From assembly GCF_009730915.1 (NCBI RefSeq), contig NC_052472.1, positions 15,034,912 through 15,098,911 of the forward strand: a DNA stretch of 64,000 nucleotides, in the 5' to 3' direction. Both the position numbers and the translations under genes were made by a program. Below the pieces are notes generated by a model, which did no database searches, was not told the origin of the DNA, and worked only from the letters and a program-made list of their open reading frames with translations. Numbering within the stretch: position 1 is the first letter of the stretch; each line of letters opens with the position of its first letter. This document shows positions 1 to 10,474 of the stretch, piece after piece. This stretch comes from Dioscorea cayenensis subsp. rotundata (lineage: Eukaryota; Streptophyta; Magnoliopsida; Dioscoreales; Dioscoreaceae).

Positions 1-1390
1 GTTGGTTTTCCAGTTAAAATGGATTTTTAACTAATGGGTGCCACATTTACCTCAGTAAAAAGAGTGGGTGCGACAACATCACTATCCAAAACAACAACTA
101 GAGAAAGGTTGATCAAATCCACTGCGGTCCTTCTTACCTTCTCTCAAAAGGGCTTCGGCAGCTTTGTCTGAGAGAGCATCAATCTAATCCTCTCTTCTAT
201 TGCCCTGTTTATTATCTCTAACACACCATTCAATTTAGGTGTCTTGTCAAGCATGATACCATGGAATTTGCAATACCTTTCAAATGACCCTTTGTACTAA
301 CCACCTTTGTTTACCTTGACTGTTTTCAGCTTCTTCCCTGTCTCTATTTCAACTCTGATATGAAACTCCTTGAAAGGATCATGCACTAAGCCTTTAGTTT
401 ACAGAGTAGTGGGCCACACTTTCCTTGAGTGGTCATCTATTAAGGTCACAAAAGAATGTGCTCCTCCAAGGGTTTTCTCTTACATGGAACATACATTAGT
501 ATGAAGAATACTTGACTTTGTACATGGGGGATATGAGTGAAAAACTATTCTATGCATTTTTCTAGCTAAGCAATCAACTAAGGGTGCCAAAAATCTAGAT
601 CCAAGAAAACAAGGTTCGGAATATTACTAGTATAAATAGATAAAATTGTTGTCTGGACCCGGCCCAATTTTAAATCCAGATAAACATATCTTGTCCAAAC
701 CCAGTTTATATTAAAACTGAGTTGTCCGAATGTCCAAATTTATCTGAATTCTATAACCTACATTTAAATTCACTCAAATATTAAATTATACAAAAATAAT
801 CTAATTCACATTAAATACAAAAAAAAATGTCAACAATCCAAAACTCAACTCAAATCATACAAAAATTTAAGTTTTAATAAAAAAAAAATATATGTTTGAA
901 GTTTTTTGAAGATTGGGTTCAAGACAAGTGGGCTTCAGATTGTTGGCTTTTAAATCCAGACAACCTGGTTGTCCGAATTTCTATGTCAGGACCCGGCCTG
1001 GATTTAAATCCGAACAACTAAGCCATGTCAGGACCCAGCTCGCATTTGCACAAATTTTGTCCAAATCCACTTTATTCATTATTAGACAAAACCAGGCCGG
1101 TGGGCCCAAACAAAATATTGCCACCCCTTACAATCAACACAAACTTTGATAGTCATACCTTGTAAGTTGGGTAGTCATTGTTTCCTAGCAAGAAGGTGTA
1201 GTTCTTTCTAGAAAATGTAGTCAAGGCTCTTGTGCCATAGATTAATGTTTGCACCCTTCTGAACTGTGTTCACATCTCCTTTTTGAAATTTTGCTTGTAA
1301 AACATAGAGTGTGTTCGTTTTCCTTCCTCTACCAACCACTAGGGAGCATTTAGTGAGCTTGCACTTGCTTTCACCAAACCAACTGAAGAA
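1..1390 (-). pseudogene. copia integrase and GAG-pre-integrase remnant
   Basis: On the minus strand, 1139-1320 reads like a GAG-pre-integrase domain (LYVLQAKFQKGDVN followed by NLWHKSL). Around 390-455 it reads FVTLIDDHSRKVW, the start of the copia integrase core with its first catalytic Asp region. Around 100-270 it reads MLDKTPKLNGVLEIINRAIEE, resembling the conserved H-G-I/T-P-x-x-N-G/E-R stretch but with the segment between HG and KTP shortened and several stops. The ORF is therefore dead. The domain is split by the MITE at 579-1130. Family assignment rests on motif order only. Confidence 0.75.
579..1130. mobile_element. hAT-type MITE, 552 bp, with 8-bp target duplication
   Basis: The left end reads TAAGGGTGCCAAAAAT and the right end, reverse-complemented, TAAGGGGTGGCAATATT, imperfect inverted repeats of the TAGGGGTGGCAAT type common in plant hAT elements. 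The flanks CAATCAAC (571-578) and CAATCAAC (1131-1138) are a perfect 8-bp target duplication, the hAT size. No coding capacity. The interior holds repeats of a GGACCCGG / TTTAAATCC motif. Confidence 0.88.
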
Positions 1391-2440
1391 TCATTCATCA
1401 TCATGTTTGTATGTGGATATTAGGTTTAGGCACATATCTTGAACATACTTGACATCTTTGAGATTTGTTTCCAACCAAATATCTCCGATGCCCACAATCT
1501 TTGATGTAGCACTATTCCCCATCTTTACACTCCTAAAGTCACCACTAGAGTAAGAAGCAAAGAGCTCATCATGAGGAGTAACTTGGAATGACGCTCTTGA
1601 GTCAAGCCCCCAGTTCCTCTCTTGGCTTATCAGATTGATACAGATGTCATCACAGATAACATTGACATCACACTCTATGGCTACTTTATTGGTCTCATTC
1701 TCTTTGTTATCTGCTCCACTATGTTCTCTCTTTTGGAATATGCATTCCTTCTTCATATGACCCACGCTATTACAGTGAAAAATTTTAAAATTTTTCCTGC
1801 TCCTTGGCTTGCCTCTGGATATTTCTCTATTCCCATAGCCATGTGGAAGTCTACTTGCACTTCTTCCATGTTGTTCATCACAGATTCACCTATCACTTAA
1901 CAAGCTTTCTTTCACCATCTTCATTTTTAATACTCTTTTAGGGGCTAAAGTACTCAAAGATACTACCAATGTTTCCCAACTATCTGTTAAAAAGCTTAGA
2001 AGTAACAATGCTCACAACTCATTTTCAATAGGCATTTTCATTGAGGCCAATTGGTTCACTAAGCCGTGGAAGTCATTAGTATGCTTAATCATACTTCTTC
2101 CATCTCTGTACTTCAAATTCACAAGTCTTCTTATGGTTGTGGTTTATTTCTAAATGTATTCTTATCATAAAAGGCTTCTAGCTTTCTCTATAACTCATCA
2201 GCTTGTACCTCTTCAGAAATGTGGTGGAAGATACTTGCATCAACCCATTGCCTAATCATGCTAGCTACTTCCACATGCAATATCTCCCATTCATCATCAC
2301 CCATCTCCCCTTGCTTTGCATTTTCCATATCAAGGAGATTTAGGTCTTTCACTATGAGCAAGTCTTGCATTCTTATCTTTCAAATAGAGTAATTCAAGGG
2401 AGTTAACTTCATCATTCTACATGAACTTTGTTCATCCATT
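1391..2440 (-). pseudogene. copia gag and protease remnant
   Basis: The open stretch 1391-1765 (minus) contains the C-terminal half of a CCHC knuckle (GHMKKEC) and then a copia protease whose active site reads LDSRAS instead of the usual LDSGAS, so a catalytic-loop glycine is lost. It continues with FASYSSGDFRSVKMGN and a C-terminal LNLIST motif typical of this protease. 2188-2370 (minus) encodes a gag (UBN2-type) fragment with MGDDEWEILHVEVASMIRQW. Stops separate the pieces. Old, inactive copy. Confidence 0.75.
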
Positions 2441-2473
2441 TTCACACTCAAGTATTACTTTTTTTTCAACCAA

Positions 2474-2487
2474 GAGCTCTGATTCCA
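2474..2487 (-). promoter_or_regulatory. primer-binding-site-like sequence of the copia element
   Basis: The reverse complement reads TGGAATCAGAGCTC, one base away from the TGGTATCAGAGC primer-binding site (initiator Met tRNA) used by plant copia elements. It lies upstream of gag in the expected order. Confidence 0.7.
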
Positions 2488-2496
2488 CTCGAATTT

Positions 2497-3256
2497 GATC
2501 ACTATAACAATGAGAACTCGGAATGATACTTGAGATTTTTTAGCGGAAGTATTGTTTATAGTTACTATCATTGTATAATGTAGTAGCACTGTAGTAAGTT
2601 AATGTTCACATATATGGTCACTTATACGAGTGCATTCCAATCCGCATGATTCTCTGGATGTCATGTGCCATCTATTGTGCCAGCGCATACTTTCCCGAAC
2701 AATTTTCTGGATGCAATATGCAGCCTGGTATGTGGTCGTGAGGTCGTACGCTTCCCCATATTTTCAAACAAAGCTCCAAAAACACTTCAAAGACCTCTTG
2801 AGTGTTAGAGTGGGATATAAACCACCAAAACAAGCTAACAACACAATTTTAGCGTTGAAAACCCCTTCAAATCAAGGAGACAAACCGCAGGACTCCTTAG
2901 AGCCTCTTAAACATTTTCACTACATCAACATACATTTGGATAACAAAAGGTCTCTCTCTAGATACAACAAGAGAATTACAACAAGAAGGCATCAACAAGT
3001 CAAGAGAATACTCTTGACAACACATCCATCATCATATAAATGATGGATAACAATAACATCAAGAAGAGATCAAGGGAAGATCAAACCTGGTAGGTTAGGA
3101 GAGCTACCCGCAAGGATTTACTACTCGAAACTTGCATGAAATCTGATATCATTTTGCCGATCGATCTTTTTGCTTACTCAAACCCTAACCCCCTTCTTTC
3201 TTCCTTTTCTTCTTGGTTTGCCGTCCTCTTTCTTACTTTCTTCACCCCTTCATCCA

Positions 3257-3297
<41 letters not shown>
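2497..3297. other. probable copia 5' LTR remnant and CT/CA microsatellite; no gene
   Basis: The sequence next to the primer-binding site begins TGATCACTATAAC and could be the 5' LTR of the minus-strand copia element. I could not find its outer CA end or a second copy. It ends in a (TC)n(AC)n tract at about 3258-3297. The open frame at 2630-3043 has no recognisable domain and I do not call it a gene. Confidence 0.4.
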
Positions 3298-4064
3298 TAG
3301 AGATGGCAATTACCCGTTATTTTTTTAGCAAGTACAGGTAAGGATATGCACCTATCCCTATCCAGTACCCCTTACCCGTCAAGAGCATACGAGATAAAAA
3401 CTCGTACCCTATACCCGTGCCCTCATATATATATATATATATATATATTAAACTAATCATTTACCCATAATTTACCCAAGATCTATTTTTTATGGTGATT
3501 AATTTGAAAATAATACTTTTAAATTTTCTTTAAATCTATTAGTTTGAATTTTATTTAATTTTTATATTTATATTTGATAGAGCATAATATTATCAAAATT
3601 GAATTTTAGATTTATATTAAAAATCATAATTAAATTAAAAAAATTGAACATAGATATTGTATCTTTTTAAATTGGACTATCCTAAAGATCTTGACACTAT
3701 ATGCATTGTATCTTTTTAATTTATTTACATTATTTCATATACTAATTAAATTATTTATTTAATTCACTTGTTCTTTTGTTAGAATCGTTGGATACAAATG
3801 ATGTAAGCATCAGTGGATTTAGTTCTTGAAGATTTTTCACATATAATTAGCAAGTATGTAACAAATATTTTTCCTTGAATTTAATGATAGTTTGATCATA
3901 TCACTTAATATATTTTTTTTTATATTTTTGTAGATACTTGCTTTCTTCGGATAATCAATCGTATCACGGACATTCTAATGTCATTTTTATTACTTTTTGT
4001 GATATGTAATGTAATTATAAATTTATGGGCATGTGTTTAAACATTGTATTATAATGGATTATGA

Positions 4065-4109
<45 letters not shown>

Positions 4110-4283
4110 ATTTGGTAATTTGAACAATAAGTACACGGGTATTTTGCGGGTATGCCCATACCTTGTCGGTAAGAGTAAGGGTATGATTTTTCCCCCTAGA
4201 GGGTAGAGGTAAGGGTACATGTATAGGGTAGGGTTATGGGTATGGATAAGGGTTTTCACATACCTTACTCATTGCCATCCCTA
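3298..4283. mobile_element. hAT-type non-autonomous element, about 986 bp
   Basis: The ends are TAGAGATGGCAAT on the left and, reverse-complemented on the right, TAGGGATGGCAAT. These are 12/13 matching inverted repeats of the plant hAT CAGGGATGGCAAT class. Both subterminal regions are rich in TACCC/GGGTA motifs in inverted orientation, as is usual for hAT transposase-binding regions. The middle is AT-rich, with (TA)n near 3425-3450 and (ATT)n at 4066-4107. The flanks CACACACA and CAACCTCA match at only 5 of 8 positions, and the left one is microsatellite, so the target duplication is not proven. Confidence 0.7.
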
Positions 4284-4855
4284 CAACCTCACTTGGTTTT
4301 CATCCCAATGATAAAGTTATAATTTTGCCCTCAAATGACTTCAATATTGATATAGGTTTTTTTTTTTTTATATTTAAGTATTGGGCCGAAGCCCAATTTA
4401 TTTTCTTCTAGCCCACAAATGGGTTGAACCCAACAATTATGACTTAAAAAGAAAAGATCTCAACCTTCATATCAATAACTACAAAATTGTTCTACTTATA
4501 TTTGGATGATCAGTTACATAGTCATAGTCACCAGACACATTGAGAGATTGTTTGTGCTCTCGTTTATTCACATTCATATCCGCAATTTAACTAGTGTTTG
4601 ATTACCGCATCTTGGAGATTTATTATCAAGAAAGAACTCGAAAGATTAAATCATTGAAACAATTTTTTCAATCTTGGTAGCTATGCATTCTTGAGTTTTT
4701 ATTGGACAATTATATATGATACAATAAGAGATAGTTTATATTCATTGTAGTTTTGTAAAAGTGAGCGAACAAACCGCTAATACATTACAAAACAGTACAC
4801 TCATCATATTCTATAAAGTTTTCACATTCATATCAGTGATGTAACTAGTGTTTGA
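4284..4855. other. intergenic, 3' side of the transporter gene
   Basis: No gene seen. Contains a short inverted GGGCCGAAGCCC / GGGTTGAACCC region near 4383-4432 and presumably the 3' UTR and polyadenylation signals of the minus-strand transporter gene. Confidence 0.5.
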
Positions 4856-7800
4856 TTACTGAGGCTTGAAGAAACGAAGCTTAATACCGGTGTCGACAAG
4901 GCCCCAAACACCTCCAACTATCAAAATGACGCTCAAAACCATACCGATGATTCCTGAACTCCAGTTAATATACCACATTGCACTGTATCTCTTAGGCTTC
5001 TTGATCACTATCCACATGAAGCAAGGATAAGCCAAAGTCACTGGCAATGCTATCCCTCCGAACAGTGCCGAAAGGTCTGATAAGAACGGAAATGCGACCG
5101 CTATGAGGAATGAAACTGCAGTGAAGAACACTCTGTTGGCGAACCGCCGCCATCTCGGGCAAGGTTTGTTGTGCTTGGTTGTGTATCCAGATTCCATGTG
5201 ATCAACTACAGGCATTGCATAGATTTGGAATGAGCCGAGGCAGTTTATGACAACAAGAAGAGCTGTGAGTCCCAGCAGAGCCCTTGAGGTATCTTGCTCA
5301 TGGAACTGGTACAATGCTATCAAGATCCCAGCAGAAGGTATCTGCATACCATTTCTCAAGTTATTAGCAATGAATAACCGAATGTATAAGTTGTATCGGT
5401 TTTACTAAACTCGACAAAATCTAGTTAGTAATTACCTTGTTTCCGTAAGCCCAAAATCCACCAATAGCAATGGGAAACAAACAAAAAGCTATCAACAAGT
5501 AGGCAACTTTCACGCCTCTCCACATCGGAATACGGGAAGGGTGTTTCAATGTTGAAGGCATGGTGCCCTGTGAAGCCGAAAAATTAGCTGAGAGGCTCAG
5601 ACTTATATATTCAAATTCAAATCAACATTTATTTCATCAGATGTACCTACCTGAATCTCAAGAACAAGATTATGACCTCTGAACGAGAAAGCGATGATAC
5701 CAAGGGCATTTAGAATGTGTATAACTTTGTCCAATGTTGTATTGGTTTTAACAGGATCATAGGACACACCAGGGAGCCTGCCCTTAACCACAGAAATGAC
5801 CCAAATCAAGGTGCAGTAGGCCACTGCTGTGACTGCTCCAACAAGTGAAACACCCGCAATTGAGTTAAGGTTTGGAAGTTGAGCGAGTACGCCGGCGAGA
5901 CAAGTGAAAACTAGATACCATTCAATCGCCGTCAGAGGCTGTGATTCACATGTCTGGCCACAAACAAGCTCGAAGAATAACTTCAAACTTTGGCCTCCAA
6001 CGACCAGAGTTGCACTACATATACCTGCTGAGAGATACATTATGGGCACTAGTACAAGAATTTTCCCAAGTTTTGGACCTGTTAACAAGTACATTATATA
6101 AGTAATTGAGCATTATTAAATTAAACAAATGTCGTATGAATATAATATATATACCGAATGCTGTTTTTGCAAGTTGCAGATATCTGCTGTATCGAGTCCC
6201 GGGTTCTACTTCGTGCAATTGGATTAGTAACCAAAGTGTATAAAGTTGCCAAAAGAATGCCACAGTCATACACAAGATCCCCCATGTCCTGCAGAATTAT
6301 CAAAAGCATGTTAATTTAATGCAATTCAGAGCTTTGTTTATGTTAATTAATTTGATCTATAATTTAAATGTTACTTCTTTTTGGATTTAACTATGTTGCT
6401 AATTACAATTTTAATCATAAAGAAGTAGTTTGGAATGGTAATTAGCATTCTTCTTTCTATGGACCTGAAAAGAATATGAAATGTTCAATGAATATATATT
6501 AAAAATTAATACACTTTGGCCAAGAAAAATAACAATTTTAATAATCTCATGTTATTTAAATTAATGAAAATTATTGAAAAGATATATGACTAGACTTGTC
6601 TCTCTTATCTCCTCAACAACCACAGCATACCTTTGCTTAGGAAAGTCAAAAACAGACAAAGAATCAATTTAATATTTGTTTAAACACCAAAGAACAAACT
6701 TGATTCAAAACTTTGAAAGTTGCTAGATTCCTCCAGCAACAACTTAAAGATGGTCACTTTGTTGAAAAACTTGTTGACAAGTTATTTGTAGTCTTTGTCA
6801 TTTTATCCCAAAATTCCAATTAACTTCTCTTTCATTGATTTAGTTAGCAACAACACTCCATAAGGTCAAAATTTTGAAATATTTTATTTACTAATATTCT
6901 TTCTAGAATTTTACCCACGAAAAGTACACTATCATATAATACACTGTGACCAAGAGAAAATAATAATAGTAATAATCTCACATTATTTAATTAAATTAAA
7001 ATTATTATAAATATACCTATGCATATATTATTTATAATTAGACTTGTCTTTCTTTATCTCCTCAACAACCAAAGCAAACTGTCGCTTAGGAAAGTCAAAA
7101 ACATGAAAAGAATCAATATACTAAATGTTTAAACAGCAAAGAACAAATTTGATTTAAAACTTTGAAAGTTGCTACATTCCTCCAGCACCAACTAAAAATG
7201 GTCACTATGTTGAAAAACTTGTTGACAAGTTATTTGTAGTCTGCCATTTCATCTCAAAAATTCAATTAACTTCTCTTTCATTGATTTAGTTTGCAATAAC
7301 ACTCCACTGGGTCAAAAAAAAAAATATTTAAAATTAAAATTAAAATATTTGATTTACTACTATTCTTTGTAGAATTTTAACCATTATTTTAATTTTATCA
7401 CGAAAAGTAATCTACCCATAAAATTTTATCACGGAAAGTAGACTACCCTTTAATGAAATGGTCGATATTTCATTCTTTTTCTGGCTTAAAAATTGATAGT
7501 TTGACAAGTACACTATCCTTTCTGCACACAAAAAACAAGAATTCTTAATTTCAATTTTAAATTGTTATTTTGATGAATTCTTTGAAATTAGTAAACTATA
7601 AAATAAATTTTAATTTAAACTACAAATGTATTTTGTTTTTTTAATTGTTCATCAAGATAAAACTTGACAATACCAACCTTTCTATATAAAAAAAAAAAAG
7701 AAAGTATGATTTATCTATTTTATAAAAAAAATTAATAATAATAAAATTATGAAAACCTGAATAAATTTTTTTAAAAAAATACTACCAAAAAATAGCTTCA

Positions 7801-7903
7801 GTCATTATAGCAATAACGTAACGTTAAAGTTAAAACACTTGACTCTCATGTATCTCATGTAAAATGTCAAAACACGTGTCTTTCTCAATATATGATTAAG
7901 ACC

Positions 7904-7944
<41 letters not shown>

Positions 7945-8862
7945 TGTGTGCGCATGTCCAGTGACTTGTACACATTATTTTTTTTAAAAAAAACACTATT
8001 GACAAACCTGTCTATACATATCACTAATTTTAATATAATACACATGCATATAAATATTTTGAGAAATTACAAATATAACCTCACAAAAAGCTATATTTAC
8101 ATGTATAATTTTCACAAGTAATATAATTAACATATACATCTTATAAAACTTTTTTTTTAATTTGCATATAAAAATATAAGATTAATAGGATATGTCAACA
8201 AATACATAATTTATAAGATGCGCATCAACAATTTATTGGGTTTATTAATTTAGATGAAAAAAAAAATTCAATAATCACCAATTAAAAAAATTCTAATAAA
8301 AAAAAATAGAAAGGTGAGAGTAAGAAAGCAGTTACCATCCAAGGTATGTGAAAGCCAAAGGGAGCACAAGAGCCTGAAAGCCAACACCAGAGGTGAGCGT
8401 ATGAAAGGCCGCGTAATAAACGTTGCCGTTTCTTGACTCCGTTATCGGGAGCCACGCGTCATGCGGATCCAGCTTCGTGATATGTCCCACTTCCTCGAGA
8501 TACCCTTTCATCGTCACGATTGCCTTTCTCATCGGGCTCGCTAACGGCGTCATGAACCTCGGCGTTCTTAGTCCCGACTTTGGAGTCATCGGCGCAGTTT
8601 TCGGCGTCATCGGCACCGTTCTTGGTGTCATCGGCGTCATCGGCGTCCTCGGCGCAGTCTTCGGCGTGGCTGGAGCTAAGAGTGGTGAGCGGCTTAGTGA
8701 TGGCGAGTGGAGCTGAGATGGAGGTGCCGAGATAGGATGCGCCATTTGGCTTGAGCCGGCGCAGGGGACGGCGTTGGCGCCGGCGCCGAAGCCGAACCCT
8801 TTTGGAGTTCTTGGAGGGCTTGTTGGTACTGAGTTTAGCTCGGTTACCTCCTCCCCTGCCAT
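4856..8862 (-). CDS. amino-acid transporter, lysine/histidine transporter-like 8 type (five exons, intact)
   Basis: A membrane amino-acid/proton symporter of the AAAP family (Aa_trans domain), likely at the plasma membrane. The five minus-strand exons are 8336-8862, 6155-6288, 5651-6078, 5436-5567 and 4856-5341; every junction has GT/AG and the frame is kept, giving 568 residues. Residues 1 to about 150 are a cytosolic Ser/Pro/Thr-rich tail containing many Thr-Pro pairs. The membrane domain starts at FHTLTSGVGFQALVLPLAF and continues with FWQLYTLWLLIQLHE, PGTRYSRYLQLAKTAFG and the QGTMPS and FWAYGN motifs typical of LHT proteins. The protein is somewhat longer than usual because of the tail. 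The transported substrate cannot be read from sequence. The ATG chosen is the only one upstream of the tail in an open frame, about 50 bp downstream of a (TA)n tract. Confidence 0.93.
6508..7430. repeat. direct tandem duplication, about 430 bp, inside intron 1 of the transporter
   Basis: The segment starting AATACACTTTGGCCAAGA at 6508 is repeated from about 6938 (AATACACTGTGACCAAGA) and runs in parallel to about 7400, with shared blocks such as TCTCCTCAACAACCA, CTTAGGAAAGTCAAAAACA, TTGTTGACAAGTTATTTGTAG and TTCTCTTTCATTGATTTAGTT. By eye the copies are about 80-85% alike. A shorter partial third copy (TTTTATCACGGAAAGTAG) follows near 7418. Confidence 0.85.
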
Positions 8863-9796
8863 TTTCTTTTTCTCCTGCTCTTCTTTTCCTTCTTTGGCTT
8901 TGCTATTCTATATATATATATATATATATATACACTAGCAATCACACTTTTTTCATGGGTTATTATTATTATTATTATTATTATTATGATGTGTGTATGT
9001 GTGGAAATAAGCAGATTAGTCAAAATGTATAATGTGGTGTTTGAAAGTAGATTTTTGTGTGAATTCTTTTTCATTGGGTTTGGTGGGAATCATTAATTTA
9101 TGGGACCTAGAGGATTTGGACTAGGTGAGTGGCAACAGATATGTAGATCTTGTGAATAAGGAAGCTAAAGCATCCTCAATTTTAGGGCTAATCATTATTT
9201 ATTTATTTATTTTTGGGTAGATGGTATTGAAAAATTTGTTCTTGTCTTATTGAGTGATGATGAAGAGTGATCCCATTTTAACTATTCTTACTGTGGCTCT
9301 CCTTGGCATTTATTTTTGGGCAAGAATCATCCTCACTCTGCTAAAGATTCGTGCATGCTTGTTTTCCATTATCATAGAGTGGAGCAACGAATTATTTTTA
9401 GTGGGACAAGTGAAAAAACAATCATGAGAAAGGTCAAATTTTTAAAATATAATTTTTATATTACATATATTTAAATTTGTAAAGAGTCTTTATGAAACAA
9501 TATATTTATAAATATAATTTTTTTTAAAACCTAATTTTTTAAAAATTTTATATACAAATTTATGAAGAATAATGTGGTTAAATAATAGATTTTTGTAAAT
9601 AGTTTTTAAAATTATAATTTTTTAAAACTATATGTAATAATTTATAAAAATATCAGAACCATGACTTCTCTTTTCGACTTCTTAAACCATATTTAATAAT
9701 TTTATTTATATAATAGATATTATTTGACAATATGACATAATCGAATGTAATATGTATATCGTTGTGGGGTATATCTCTCATCTTTTTTTATTCTAA
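8863..9796. other. 5' flank of the transporter gene; microsatellites
   Basis: Promoter side of the minus-strand transporter. A (TA)n tract at about 8909-8932 lies 50-70 bp upstream of the ATG and could serve as the TATA region. A (TTA)n tract follows at about 8958-8987. The rest to 9796 is AT-rich with no gene seen. Confidence 0.5.
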
Positions 9797-10474
9797 AAGC
9801 ATCTTTAGTGGGGATGCTTGAGCTCAATGAGCGTTTAACAAAAAAGTATCCCCACTATGAGCGCTCAGTTACCATTGGGCGCTAAAATAGTGGGGCATCC
9901 TTTTTAAAAATTAATTTTTAAAATTTTCAAGAGCCATGATTAATTTTTAAAATATATAAAATTTAACCATTGCCAACGGCTAATTTTTTTTAAAATTTTT
10001 TAAAATTTTTAAAATTTTAAAAGTTTATTAATAATATTGAAGATTTTTAAATTTAATTAATTTAATTTAATAAAATTTTTATTAAATATAAAAATATTTA
10101 ATATTTTTTTAAAAATATTTTTAACACACATAAAAATAAAAAATAAACAAAAATCTGGGGGTTATTGGTGTAACTTCGACATCGGAGTTACTAACCCTTG
10201 ATCCCAGGGTTATTAATTTAAATGTTTATTTTGAATTTTAATTTTTTAAATATATTATATAATAATTTTATTAATAATATTTAATATTTTATTAAATAAA
10301 TATGTTTTAATGTAATATATAAATGTAAATAGTTAATAAATTCGATGAAATGATTGTGTGTCTTATTTTATAGTATAACTATTATGAGAGATAATTTAAT
10401 AAGTAAAAGTTTAATGGATTGATGGGGTAGTATGTGCATCAAACTCTAAGATAGTCTAGCAATTAAAGATGCCT
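9797..10474. mobile_element. Harbinger/Tourist-type MITE, 678 bp
   Basis: Terminal inverted repeats AAGCATCTTTA on the left and AGGCATCTTTA (reverse complement of the right end) are flanked on both sides by TAA (9794-9796 and 10475-10477), the 3-bp target duplication of PIF/Harbinger elements. The first 110 bp carry GGGGATGC/GGGGCATCC motifs in inverted orientation. No coding capacity; the interior is AT-rich. Confidence 0.75.

Larger units (their letters stand above)
1..2496 (-). mobile_element. Ty1/copia retrotransposon remnant, interrupted by an hAT MITE
   Basis: Read on the minus strand, the order is primer-binding-site-like sequence (2474-2487), gag, CCHC knuckle, protease, GAG-pre-integrase and integrase, which is the copia order up to integrase. 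The element leaves the window at base 1, so reverse transcriptase and the 3' LTR are not seen. All coding parts contain stops or frameshifts. A 552-bp MITE with an 8-bp target duplication is inserted between the integrase and GAG-pre-integrase parts. The 5' LTR should lie to the right of about 2497, but I could not define its outer end. Confidence 0.85.

Noticed and set aside
2630..3043. 137-codon plus-strand frame
   Set aside because: It lies in the probable LTR of the minus-strand copia element and shows no domain.
4059..4259. Frame with a poly-isoleucine run (also 7805-8005 and 8751-9074)
   Set aside because: The runs are translations of (ATT)n or (TA)n microsatellites, not proteins.
3298..4283. 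8-bp target duplication for the second hAT element
   Set aside because: Only 5 of 8 bases match and the left flank is a CA microsatellite, so the duplication is not claimed.
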